From positions 1 to 64,000 of the forward strand of contig JBDWKL010000013.1 in assembly GCA_039973685.1 (NCBI GenBank): a DNA stretch of 64,000 bases, given 5' to 3'. The stretch's first letter is position 1. Every line of letters begins with the position of its first letter. Of the stretch, positions 39,085-47,255 are shown in pieces. Position numbers and translations under genes: made by a program. Under the pieces are notes generated by a model. That model was not told where the DNA came from, searched no databases, and was given only the letters and a program-made list of their open reading frames with translations. Source of the DNA: Hyphomicrobiales bacterium. Its GTDB lineage: Bacteria; Pseudomonadota; Alphaproteobacteria; Rhizobiales; JACESI01.

Positions 39085-40320
39085 ATGCCAGTATTTCGTC
39101 TCCTAAAACCCACCTTTATCTCCGCCCTCGTTTTTACTTTGCCAACAATGGCTGTCGCCCAGCCAAAGGTGGTCGCGTCTATAAAACCAGTGCACTCCCT
39201 TGTTGCGAGCGTAATGAAAGGTGTTGCAGAACCTAGCTTGATTGTGAAAGGCGCGTCCTCTCCCCATGATTTCTCCCTGCGCCCGTCCCAAGCAAAAGAT
39301 TTGGCCGCAGCCAATGTCGTCTTTTGGATTGGCCCAGGACTTGAGACCTTTTTGCCAAAATCTCTGGAGACGATTGCGAGCAAAGCAAAAAGCGTCGCAC
39401 TGATTGAAACAAAAGGCTTGGTGAAATTCGAATTCCGCGAAGGCGCAACATTTGAAGGTCACGGAGATCACGGCGGCCATGGCGGTCACGATGATCATGA
39501 CAAGCACGAAGAACATGCCAAGCATGAGGATCATGACAAGCACGATGATCACGACAAGCATGATGATCACGACAAGCACGATGATCACGACAAGCACGAT
39601 GATCACGACAAGCACGATGACCACGACAAGCATGATGACCACGACAAGCATGATGATCACGACAAGCACGATGATCACGACAAGCACGATGATCACGACA
39701 AGCACGATGATCACGACAAGCACGATGATCATGACAAACATGAAGACCATGCCAAGCATGAAGACCATGCCAAGCATGATGATCACGAAGGGCATGGCGC
39801 CCACGCTGTAGACCCGCACATTTTTCTTGATCCGGTCAATGCGCAGAAAATGGTTGTAAAAATCGAGAAAACTCTGATTAAGGCAGACCCTGAGCATGCC
39901 AAACAATATGCGGCTAACGCAAAAGAACTAATTTCAAAGCTTGATCACTTAACCCATGAGATTGAAGAAGAAATGGCGCCGCTCAAAGATGCACGTTTCA
40001 TCGTTTTTCATGACGCCTATCGTTATTTCGAAGCGCGTTTTGGTATCGAAGCAACTGGCTCAATCACACTCAGTCCTGAGACAAGCCCAAGTGTTAGCCG
40101 GATCAAAGAAATTCGCACAACTCTTGATGAAACCAAAGTTAGTTGCGTGTTCAGCGAACCACAATTCCCAACTAAACTTGTCGATACAGTGATAGCTGAT
40201 ACGAAGGCCAAGAAAGAGACACTTGACCCACTAGGCGCAGAGCTAGAACCAGGTGCTGGACTTTACAGCAAGCTGGTTACGAACATGGCGACAGCCTTTA
40301 AAAATTGCCTAGGTAGCTAA
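39085..40320 (+). CDS. znuA: Zinc ABC transporter periplasmic protein ZnuA with extended His-rich loop
   Basis: 411 residues. The signal peptide (LLKPTFISALVFTLPTMAVA) is followed by the cluster A-I binding domain. Likely zinc ligands are in IKPVHSLV, PHDFSLRPSQ, DPHIFLDP and FHDAYRYF. Between the first two and the rest is a loop of about 120 residues rich in His/Asp/Lys, built mostly of 16 tandem copies of a six-residue unit (DKHDDH and variants). Such loops in other ZnuA proteins shuttle or buffer zinc. ATG 39085 is chosen because the longer frame starts inside the Zur box and lacks a signal start. The gene ends at a weak hairpin (TAAGGT-TTAG-ACCTTA, 40318-40333). Confidence 0.94.
   Translation: MPVFRLLKPTFISALVFTLPTMAVAQPKVVASIKPVHSLVASVMKGVAEPSLIVKGASSPHDFSLRPSQAKDLAAANVVFWIGPGLETFLPKSLETIASKAKSVALIETKGLVKFEFREGATFEGHGDHGGHGGHDDHDKHEEHAKHEDHDKHDDHDKHDDHDKHDDHDKHDDHDKHDDHDKHDDHDKHDDHDKHDDHDKHDDHDKHDDHDKHDDHDKHEDHAKHEDHAKHDDHEGHGAHAVDPHIFLDPVNAQKMVVKIEKTLIKADPEHAKQYAANAKELISKLDHLTHEIEEEMAPLKDARFIVFHDAYRYFEARFGIEATGSITLSPETSPSVSRIKEIRTTLDETKVSCVFSEPQFPTKLVDTVIADTKAKKETLDPLGAELEPGAGLYSKLVTNMATAFKNCLGS
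39499..39786 (+). repeat. 18-bp tandem repeat coding the ZnuA His-rich array
   Basis: Sixteen consecutive 18-bp units, in frame. Eleven in a row (starts 39535 to 39715) encode DKHDDH exactly and differ mainly in C/T at silent third positions. The flanking five encode DKHEEH, AKHEDH, DKHEDH, AKHEDH and AKHDDH. The near-identity suggests recent expansion. Confidence 0.95.
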
Positions 40321-40403
40321 GGTTTAGACCTTAAATCACAAATCCAAGTCGCGCGATTTCAACCAAACTGTAACCGCGCGCAAGGCCTCGCTTCACAACC
40401 ACA

Positions 40404-41027
40404 TCAAATCGGAAATGCGTCTTCAGGCTTATAGATTTTGAAGCTTTCCAGATATTGTGCATTGGCTTGATCTTGCCATTTCGTTCCCGGTTGAATAGCC
40501 GAGATGCACGGATATTTCTTACGGTATTCGGCCGTACGCTCACAATCTTCAATCACAACGGCGACTAACCCCGCGACCTTGCCTTGCTGCTGCTCAACCA
40601 ATTGCATGGCACCATGCATAGAGCCGCCGGTTTCTACCCATTGATCAACCAGTAGAACTCTTGTGCCAGCGGCGAAAGCAGGTTTGCGCATTTCCATGTC
40701 TTGGGTGCGACCTGAATAATTAGTGAAGCTTGCGCTATCTGTATCGACGCATAATTTGCCCGCTTTACGGATCGGCAAGAACCCTTTGCCAATGCGCGTT
40801 GCTATGGCTGCACCAAGCACAAAACCCATGGCATCAAGCCCTGCTACAACATCACAGCTATCAGGTTCGATGTCAGCACATAGATCATCCAGTAGATCGT
40901 GGAAGGCCTCGCCGTTGATATAAATTGAAGTTGGATCAAGCCAAGCGAATTTCTCGCCCTTAGTGTTGGGTGCCATAAGCGGGAAATACCAACGGTCATC
41001 CCTTGGTCCTTTATCGCGCGTCGTCAT
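40404..41027 (-). CDS. Phosphoribosyltransferase-domain protein (adenine PRT-like)
   Basis: 207 residues, type I PRT fold. VVAGLDAMGFVLGAAIATRIG precedes the flexible region, and RVLLVDQWVETGGSM occupies the PRPP-binding loop. That loop is normally VDDxxxTGGT, so the second acidic residue is replaced by glutamine. The N-terminal segment (WYFPLMAPNTKGEKFAWLDP) differs from standard Apt. It may make a nucleotide from a base and PRPP, or regulate. Its start overlaps the BtpA-like gene by four bases (ATGA), so they are co-translated. The substrate is unknown. Confidence 0.75.
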   Translation of the reverse strand: MTTRDKGPRDDRWYFPLMAPNTKGEKFAWLDPTSIYINGEAFHDLLDDLCADIEPDSCDVVAGLDAMGFVLGAAIATRIGKGFLPIRKAGKLCVDTDSASFTNYSGRTQDMEMRKPAFAAGTRVLLVDQWVETGGSMHGAMQLVEQQQGKVAGLVAVVIEDCERTAEYRKKYPCISAIQPGTKWQDQANAQYLESFKIYKPEDAFPI

Positions 41028-41776
41028 GCCCTATTCTCCCCATTTTCCAAATTCGCAAACAATCGTGCCAAACGCACAGGATCAATATTATAAAAATCAC
41101 CTTCGACGTTAATGCCGGTTGCAACCATGATGCAATCAATCGCTTCTGCATAGTGGTGAACATTTTCAGGCGTAACGCCAGATGCAATGGCGAGCGTCTT
41201 GTCGCCACAGGCCTTTCGAAACACATCAATTTTGGAAAGGTCCGCCGCCTTGCCCGTTGCAACGCCTGATGTGCAAACAGCATCCATATAGTCGCAAGCA
41301 ATGGTGGCGCTGGTGGCATAGTCTTCAGGTTTTACGTCTCGTTGTTTTTTGAAGGCCGTGCCGCCGAGATAAAAACCATCCCATCCGGCCTCTTTCTTCG
41401 CCTGTAAAATAGCGCTCGCCTCTGGCTGATCATCAATGGACCGCGCTTCATCAATGCGCGCATCATCGCCCCAATACCCATCAATGCGCGTACCACCGCG
41501 TTCTAACTCGCCCAAAACGGGAAAAGCATCTTTACCCGTAACAGATAGGAAGTTAATGCCAATCCAAGCAGAAGGAAAAGTCGCGCGTGCATCTTCGATA
41601 ATCGGCAAAAATTGCTTCACACCAAAATCATGATTGATCAGAAAGACACCTTTGCAGCCGCCATCAAGCGCCAGTTTTATATTGCGCCGCGTTTGCTCTT
41701 CGTCGATCACATGGATCACCGGCAAGACAACTGCCTTCGTGGTACCAAACTTTTCTTTAAACGCCTGCCTATTCAT
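41024..41776 (-). CDS. BtpA/SgcQ-family TIM-barrel protein
   Basis: 250 residues. Repeated beta-alpha units include VVLPVIHVIDEE, GVFLINHDFG, WIGINFLSVTG, DGFYLGGTAF, the segment AVCTSGVATGKAADL, and LAIASGVTPENVHHYAEAID. The C-terminus CIMVATGINVEGDFYNIDP is like the phosphate-binding end of BtpA/SgcQ proteins. The family has no firm reaction; BtpA was named for a photosystem I phenotype in cyanobacteria. Start ATG 41776 follows AAGGGCAGGG. Coupled with the phosphoribosyltransferase and divergent from the ABC transporter, it may act on a ribosyl or base compound. Confidence 0.62.
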   Translation of the reverse strand: MNRQAFKEKFGTTKAVVLPVIHVIDEEQTRRNIKLALDGGCKGVFLINHDFGVKQFLPIIEDARATFPSAWIGINFLSVTGKDAFPVLGELERGGTRIDGYWGDDARIDEARSIDDQPEASAILQAKKEAGWDGFYLGGTAFKKQRDVKPEDYATSATIACDYMDAVCTSGVATGKAADLSKIDVFRKACGDKTLAIASGVTPENVHHYAEAIDCIMVATGINVEGDFYNIDPVRLARLFANLENGENRA

Positions 41777-41940
41777 CACCCTGCCCTTAAATTCCGCAAA
41801 TCTTCCTCGCTGCACACAACGTTATCAACAAGCAAAGCCCAATGCGAGATTAAAAATAGCTTCACTATGGACTCCTCCTCAAACCTCAAGATAGGCTCCA
41901 ATCTGAAATTTTATGGACTACATTTTAGGGGAGCCCCGTC

Positions 41941-43080
41941 ATGACCGACCAGAAGAAATCTTCCAATATTTTAAAGCCAACAAGGCGTGAATTATTGAAA
42001 TATACGGGAGCTGCTGCGCTCTCTATGCCATTCGTCAACCGCACTTGGGCGCAAACGGTGGAACTTAATATGTTGGCTTGGTATGGCCACGGCGAGAGCG
42101 ACATTGTTGGTGAATACGAAGCTGCGAACAACGTAAAATTCAAACCGAAATATTATGCTGGTGGCGACAATATGTTGGCGCTGATTGCTCAATCACCTCC
42201 AGGCACATACGACGTAATTTTGTCAGATGCGGAATTCGTACAGCAGCTTAACGCGGCTGGCCACATCGAGGAGCTAAACGCTGCAGACTATAACTTCGAC
42301 GACATGCTGCATGAAGACTTCACCAAGTTCCCGGGTCACTGGGCAGATGGCAAGCTTCACTCTGTCATGGTGCGCTGTGGCCACCTTGGTGTTTCTTATA
42401 ACAAGAATGCCATTACCGCTGAAGAAGCGGCAAGCTATTCATGCTTCTGGAAAGAAGACGTGAAAGGCAAAGTTGGCCACTTTGATTGGCACCTACCAAG
42501 CCTTGGCATGATGAGCCTTTATAATGGCAATGGTGCTGGTCTTTGGGATCTTGATGATGCTGGATGGGCCAAGGTTCAAGAAACAACCACAAGCCTACGC
42601 CCACAAGTTGGCGGTTACTTCGATTACGGCGGGACATTCAACTCATTGAAAAATGGCGAAATGCTTGCAATGTGTGGCATTGGTGACTGGATCACAGGCG
42701 TTCTCGAAAAAGACGGCGCACCCGTTGCCTCTGTCGTTCCAAAAGAAGGCGGCATCCAGTGGACGGAGAGCTATTGTATCGGCAAGGGTTCTGAAAAAGC
42801 AGACCTCGTGAAGAACTTCATCCAGTACATGCTTTCGCCACAAGGTCAGGTAAAATCTGCACAAATGGCAGCTTACCCAGGCTTCGCGATTACCAAAGCA
42901 GGCCGCGCACTCTTGAACGAAGTGGACAAGAAAGAAGCGGTCCGTACAGGTCAGGTTGATGGTCTTGCCAATGACCCAATCACGCTTGTGAAAGAAGGCC
43001 GCATCCACTACCGCGACATTCCAAAACAACAGTCTTTGGAAGATTGGAACGATTACTGGTCTGAATATAAAAACGCATAG
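41941..43080 (+). CDS. PotD/PotF-type periplasmic binding protein of an ABC importer
   Basis: 379 residues. A twin-arginine-type leader (TRRELLKYTGAAAL then TWAQ) precedes a type II binding-protein fold with LNMLAWYGHGESDIVGEYE, the hinge region VMVRCGHLGVSYNKNAI and YCIGKGSEKADLVKNFIQYM. Family homology is to spermidine/putrescine binders, but those names do not fix the ligand. Neighbouring genes (cytosine deaminase, Upp) suggest a nucleobase-like ligand. A strong AGGGGAG precedes the start. Confidence 0.85.
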   Translation: MTDQKKSSNILKPTRRELLKYTGAAALSMPFVNRTWAQTVELNMLAWYGHGESDIVGEYEAANNVKFKPKYYAGGDNMLALIAQSPPGTYDVILSDAEFVQQLNAAGHIEELNAADYNFDDMLHEDFTKFPGHWADGKLHSVMVRCGHLGVSYNKNAITAEEAASYSCFWKEDVKGKVGHFDWHLPSLGMMSLYNGNGAGLWDLDDAGWAKVQETTTSLRPQVGGYFDYGGTFNSLKNGEMLAMCGIGDWITGVLEKDGAPVASVVPKEGGIQWTESYCIGKGSEKADLVKNFIQYMLSPQGQVKSAQMAAYPGFAITKAGRALLNEVDKKEAVRTGQVDGLANDPITLVKEGRIHYRDIPKQQSLEDWNDYWSEYKNA

Positions 43081-43095
43081 ACGACGCGTAAAGTT

Positions 43096-43130
43096 CCCCT
43101 CGCCAACATTGCGTTGGCGGGGGCATTTCT
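43096..43130 (+). terminator. Stem-loop between binding-protein and permease genes
   Basis: CCCC-T-CGCCAAC, loop ATTGC, GTTGGCG-GGGG (43096-43123), then CATTTCTATTTT. A partial terminator or RNA-stabilising structure here would raise the amount of binding protein relative to the membrane parts, as in many ABC operons. Confidence 0.65.
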
Positions 43131-43152
43131 ATTTTAGTATCCGGCATAGTTC

Positions 43153-44016
43153 ATGGCGTCACAAGCACGGCAAAATCGTTGGTCTGTCTATAAACTGACA
43201 TGGCGGCTGCCGATTATCATTTGGCAATTTTTATTCTTCATCGGCCCTTTGGCTTTGATGGTAGCGATGTCGTTTTTCCTCGTGAAAAACTACCGCATGG
43301 TCGAAGCGTTCGAGATGAAGAACTGGGTCAAAATGTTTGGCCGCAATTATTTCTGGGATAGCTACTGGTTCACTTTCGGCCTAGCAGGTGCTGCGACAAT
43401 CATTTGCACGCTGATTGCCTTTCCCGCCTCTTACACTCTCGCTTTCAAAGTGTCGGCCACCGTGCGGCGTTGGGCGATCTTCTTTTTAATCATCCCGTTT
43501 TTCACAAGCTATCTGGTGCGCACCTTCTCTTGGTACGTGATCTTGGCCGAACAAGGCATCATCAATGCCATGCTGGGCTTTGTCGGGCTTGGTCCTTACA
43601 CCATGTTGAACACGACATTTGGTTCAACGGTTGGCTACCTTACGCTCACCCTGCCGCTTGTGGTGATCTTGCAAACCATCTCCTTGGCGCAGGTGGATCG
43701 CTCGCTGGTAGAGGCCGCGCACAATCTTGGATGCGGACGTTTGCGCACAGTGTTCACCGTGGTGGTGCCTCTTGCAAAGGTCGGCCTGATCATCGGCGCG
43801 GTGTTCTGCTTTATTCTGTCCTTCGGTGATTTTGTCGCGCCCTATTATCTGGGCGGCTCTAAACCGCCGACCTTGCCGATCCTCATTATCGATCAGACCA
43901 AATCCGGCCAACAATGGCCACGGGCCGCTGTGGTTGCGATCACCATGATGGTCACGCTCTTCACCATTGCCTTTGCCGCCATTTATGCAGCTTATGCGAA
44001 GCGAGGCAGAGCATGA
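43153..44016 (+). CDS. PotB-type ABC transporter permease
   Basis: 287 residues with six predicted membrane segments (IIWQFLFFIGPLALMVAMSFF first). The EAA loop reads EAAHNLGCGRLRTVFTVVVP (consensus EAAxxLGAxxxxxFxxVxxP). It pairs with the following permease. The stop overlaps the start of the next gene (ATGA). Confidence 0.88.
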   Translation: MASQARQNRWSVYKLTWRLPIIIWQFLFFIGPLALMVAMSFFLVKNYRMVEAFEMKNWVKMFGRNYFWDSYWFTFGLAGAATIICTLIAFPASYTLAFKVSATVRRWAIFFLIIPFFTSYLVRTFSWYVILAEQGIINAMLGFVGLGPYTMLNTTFGSTVGYLTLTLPLVVILQTISLAQVDRSLVEAAHNLGCGRLRTVFTVVVPLAKVGLIIGAVFCFILSFGDFVAPYYLGGSKPPTLPILIIDQTKSGQQWPRAAVVAITMMVTLFTIAFAAIYAAYAKRGRA

Positions 44017-44822
44017 ATTCGCTCTTAAACAGACAGACACTCAAATGGTTCTTATGGGCCTATGTCGGCGTGATTTTTATCTTCGTTTTCGCGCCGATTG
44101 TCACGAGTTTGATCTTCTCGTTTAACTCACAGCGCTTCCCAACCATTCCACTTGGGTCGTTCACAACCCAGTGGTATGAAGCGGTATTAAGCGACCCTGA
44201 GTTTTGGGAATCCGCCACCCGCAGTTTGATCGTTTCGGTGTGCACAGCCGTGCTTGCGACCATCATCGGCTTTGCAACGGCGTACACAGATTTTCGCTAT
44301 AACTTCCGCTTCAAAGGCGCCTACCTAGCGCTTGCTCTTTTGCCACCAACCATCCCGCTCATCATCATGGCGCTTGCTATGCTCGCATGGCTCTCGCGCA
44401 TTGGGGCATCGGGGCAAGTTTGGTCGATCATCGTCGCGCACACAGTGCTCACCGCACCCTTTGCCATGGCCATCATTCGCCTGCGCCTCTCACAGATGGA
44501 TGAAAGCTTGGAGGCTGCGGCATGGAACCTTGGCGCGAGTGAATGGGCTGCCATGCGCCATGTTATATTTCCTTTCGCCAAGCCTGCGATTATCTCCGCT
44601 CTCTGCCTCACGGCGGCAGTCTCCTTTGATGAGTTTGCGGTCGCGTGGTTCGTCTCAGGCCTCAACAAAACCATCCCCGTGATGATCCTCGAAATCGTGC
44701 AAGGCAACATCGATCCACGCGTCAACGCCATTGGTAGCTTCGTCTTCATTATCTCCATGACGCTAGTGATTGCAGCACAGCTGTTTTTCATGGCTAAATC
44801 CAACAAAGAAGAAACGTCATGA
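44013..44822 (+). CDS. PotC-type ABC transporter permease
   Basis: 269 residues, six membrane segments. The EAA motif is EAAAWNLGASEWAAMRHVIF. Start ATG 44013 overlaps the potB-like stop by four bases; the 33 codons upstream are shadow coding within the previous gene. Together with the previous permease it makes the channel. Confidence 0.88.
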   Translation: MNSLLNRQTLKWFLWAYVGVIFIFVFAPIVTSLIFSFNSQRFPTIPLGSFTTQWYEAVLSDPEFWESATRSLIVSVCTAVLATIIGFATAYTDFRYNFRFKGAYLALALLPPTIPLIIMALAMLAWLSRIGASGQVWSIIVAHTVLTAPFAMAIIRLRLSQMDESLEAAAWNLGASEWAAMRHVIFPFAKPAIISALCLTAAVSFDEFAVAWFVSGLNKTIPVMILEIVQGNIDPRVNAIGSFVFIISMTLVIAAQLFFMAKSNKEETS

Positions 44823-45916
44823 CGACCAACCCCCTTGTTCAGTTTAATTCGGTCACAAAGCGCTTCGGTGATTTTACTGCCGTCAATGATGTGAGTTTCG
44901 AAATTGACCGCGGTGAATTTGTGGCGATCATGGGTCCATCTGGTTGCGGCAAGACGACAAGCTTGCGGATGTTGGCAGGGCTAGAAACGCCTGATGGTGG
45001 CGACATCATCATCGATGGCAAGCGCATGAATGATGTGTCCGCCCATGAACGCGACACGCCGCTTGTTTGGCAATCACTCGCGCTGTTCCCGTTTTTGAAT
45101 GTGCGGGCCAATGTGGAATTCGGCCTAAAAATGCGCGGCATGGATGCGGCCAATCGTCGGATAAAATCTGATGAGTGGCTTGAGAAAATGGAAATTGCAG
45201 AATTTGCAAACCGCGACATCGCCCAACTTTCAGGTGGCCAACGTCAGCGTGTGGCCCTTGCTCGTGCTCTTGTCACCGAGCCGGAATTGCTGCTGCTCGA
45301 TGAACCACTTTCAGCCCTTGATGCACACCTTGTGATCCGTATGCAGCAAGTGCTGACACGGCTTCAAAGAGAACTTGGCATTACCTTTGTGTACGTCACC
45401 CACTCCCAATCTGAAGCCTTCGCCATGGCTGACCGTGTAATCATTATGGGGCAAGGCGAGATTGCACAAGCTGGACCATCAAAAGACATCTACCGCGCAC
45501 CACGCACGCGGTTTGTGGCTGAGTTTGTTGGACGCAACAACATCATTGCAGGCAAAGTGACAAAGGCAACAAAGAGCCTTGTCCATTTAGAGGCATCATT
45601 CGGCCCACTTACCATCCAGCCATCTAAAGAGTGCGATTTAAAAGAAAGCGACGCGGTGGAATTTGCGATTGCTGCTGACTTCGTCAATCTGCATGAAGCA
45701 AAACCGAAAGCCAAAGCGGGCACCAATGTCGTGCCTGTCACCTTGATCTCAGAAGAATTTGTCGGCTCAGTCGTGACGCTGTTTTTGGAAGCAGAAGACG
45801 GCAGCGAATTTAAGACCCAAATACAAGAGCGCGATTTGGCCGATATTGATCTTAAGTCAGGACGCGCCTTCTACCTAAGCTGGCCTGCCGACCGCACTCA
45901 TTTGCTGGAGGAATAG
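44819..45916 (+). CDS. PotA-type ABC transporter ATPase
   Basis: 365 residues. Walker A GPSGCGKTTS at about 38-47, signature LSGGQRQRVALARAL, Walker B LLLLDEPLSALD, switch histidine in YVTHSQSEAF, and a C-terminal TOBE domain (from about residue 240). The Q-loop segment reads LVWQSLALFP. The start overlaps the previous stop (ATGA). Drives import through the two permeases. Confidence 0.9.
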   Translation: MTTNPLVQFNSVTKRFGDFTAVNDVSFEIDRGEFVAIMGPSGCGKTTSLRMLAGLETPDGGDIIIDGKRMNDVSAHERDTPLVWQSLALFPFLNVRANVEFGLKMRGMDAANRRIKSDEWLEKMEIAEFANRDIAQLSGGQRQRVALARALVTEPELLLLDEPLSALDAHLVIRMQQVLTRLQRELGITFVYVTHSQSEAFAMADRVIIMGQGEIAQAGPSKDIYRAPRTRFVAEFVGRNNIIAGKVTKATKSLVHLEASFGPLTIQPSKECDLKESDAVEFAIAADFVNLHEAKPKAKAGTNVVPVTLISEEFVGSVVTLFLEAEDGSEFKTQIQERDLADIDLKSGRAFYLSWPADRTHLLEE

Positions 45917-45918
45917 AG

Positions 45919-46800
45919 ATGATTGCCAATCCAATTCCGTGGCCAAATGGTGCAAAATGCGCGTGTGCCATTACCTTTGATATGGACGCTGATAGTCTCA
46001 TCCATATCGCAAGACCCAAAGATAGCTATGACCGCCTCTATCCAATCACGATGGGGAAATATGGCCCGACAGTCGCCGTGCCGCGCATCTTGGAAACGTA
46101 TAAAAAGTTTGGTCTAAAACAATCCTTCTTCATCCCCGGTTGGTGCCTTGAAGAATACCAAGAAACCGTGGATTTGATTTTGAAAGACGGCCACGAAATT
46201 GGTCATCACGGCTGGATTCACGAAGACCCGATTGTGACAAAAGGCAATCAACGCCACTGGGTTGAAAAAGCACTCGACAGCTATGGCCGTATCGTTGGTG
46301 GCAAACCACGTGGCTACCGCGCACCAGTTTACAACGTCACCCAAGAAGTGATCGACTTATTGATCGAACATGACTTCAAATATGATTCATCACTCATGGC
46401 CGACGACATTCCTTACCGCATGCAAACAGCGGCGGGTGAGCTTTATGAGATGCCCGTTCATTGGGGCACAGATGACTGGCCGCCTTTTGCTCACTATGAT
46501 GAGATTGGCTACATGATGCCCGTACGCGGTCCTTCTTCTGGCCTGCAAGGGTTTTGGGAAGAGTTCGACGCGCAATATGAGGCGGGTGGTTTCTTTATGC
46601 TCATCGTCCACCCATTCCTAACAGGCCGCTTGGCCCGCTGGCGCTTGGTTGAACAGTGGTTAGAAAAAACCCTTGAGACCAAGGACGTCTGGTTCGCGCC
46701 TTTGGAAGAAATTCAAGCGCATGTTGAAAAGCTTGCCCAATCAGGCGACTATCAACCGCGCACAGATCAACTACCATATTACGAAGGGCCCGTTGCATGA
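45919..46800 (+). CDS. CE4/NodB-like hydrolase of the PgdA/PuuE group
   Basis: 293 residues. NodB-type motif 1 reads ITFDMDADS in place of TFDDG, motif 2 is GHEIGHHGWIHED with the metal histidines, and GYRAPVYNVTQEVIDLL and the C-terminal LIVHPFLTGR complete the set. The pattern is closer to HpPgdA, PuuE allantoinase and cyclic imidases than to chitin deacetylases. It may therefore open a ring amide rather than trim a sugar. No signal peptide is visible, which also suits a cytosolic small-molecule substrate. It starts two nt after the ATPase stop with GGAGGAATAGAG ahead and overlaps the deaminase start by four bases. Confidence 0.8.
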   Translation: MIANPIPWPNGAKCACAITFDMDADSLIHIARPKDSYDRLYPITMGKYGPTVAVPRILETYKKFGLKQSFFIPGWCLEEYQETVDLILKDGHEIGHHGWIHEDPIVTKGNQRHWVEKALDSYGRIVGGKPRGYRAPVYNVTQEVIDLLIEHDFKYDSSLMADDIPYRMQTAAGELYEMPVHWGTDDWPPFAHYDEIGYMMPVRGPSSGLQGFWEEFDAQYEAGGFFMLIVHPFLTGRLARWRLVEQWLEKTLETKDVWFAPLEEIQAHVEKLAQSGDYQPRTDQLPYYEGPVA

Positions 46801-47255
46801 GCGATGCTATGACCGAAACCGACAAACGCTTTTTGCGCCTTGCTTATGATGAAGCTCTCGGTGGCTATGAAGAAGGTGGTTGTCCCATAGGGTCCGTACT
46901 GGCCGAAGGGGATCGACTGATTGCACAAGGACGCAATCAACGGGTTCAAAAAGGCGACCCGATTGCCCATGGTGAAATGGATTGTTTGCGCAAAGCAGGA
47001 CGGCAAAAAAGCTATCGCAACATGACGCTTTATACCTCACTCAGCCCTTGCATGATGTGCTCTGGCACCATCGTACAGTTTGGCGTTTCACGCGTGGTGA
47101 TTGGCGAAAACCAAACCTTTGGCGGCAACGAAGAGTTTTTGCGCGAGCGCGGCGTTGAAGTGGTGCTGGCACAAGACCCTGACTGCATTGCATTGATGAC
47201 AAAATTTATTGAAGAACAGCCTGAACTTTGGAACGAGGATATAGCGGAAGAATGA
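46797..47255 (+). CDS. Cytosine deaminase of the fungal Fcy1 type (CDA fold)
   Basis: 152 residues. The zinc motif is HGE (His58, Glu60) with SPCMMC (Cys85, Cys88). The pattern [38 protein letters not shown] and the C-terminal [13 protein letters not shown] matches yeast cytosine deaminase very closely, including the end of the protein. It would turn cytosine into uracil, which the next gene can use. Tight coupling by ATGA on both sides supports that pathway. A tRNA adenosine deaminase (TadA) is less likely because the RNA-binding C-terminus of TadA is absent. Confidence 0.85.
   Translation: MSDAMTETDKRFLRLAYDEALGGYEEGGCPIGSVLAEGDRLIAQGRNQRVQKGDPIAHGEMDCLRKAGRQKSYRNMTLYTSLSPCMMCSGTIVQFGVSRVVIGENQTFGGNEEFLRERGVEVVLAQDPDCIALMTKFIEEQPELWNEDIAEE

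Noticed and set aside
39499-39786. CRISPR-like regular repeats
   Set aside because: Units are contiguous, 18 bp, in frame with a protein and without unique spacers; no cas genes are present.
39452-39811. Plus-strand frame of Met/Thr/Ser repeats
   Set aside because: Shifted reading of the same znuA array, without ribosome site or family match.
39103-39906. Minus-strand frame of long hydrophobic repeats (VLVVII)
   Set aside because: It is the antisense reading of the ZnuA His/Asp/Lys array; the real gene on plus has signal peptide and family motifs.
44321-44806. Minus-strand frame of 161 codons
   Set aside because: Antisense of the PotC-like permease, which has the EAA loop and correct coupling.
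46797-47255. tRNA adenosine deaminase TadA
   Set aside because: The core and C-terminal motifs follow yeast cytosine deaminase and the gene is coupled to upp.
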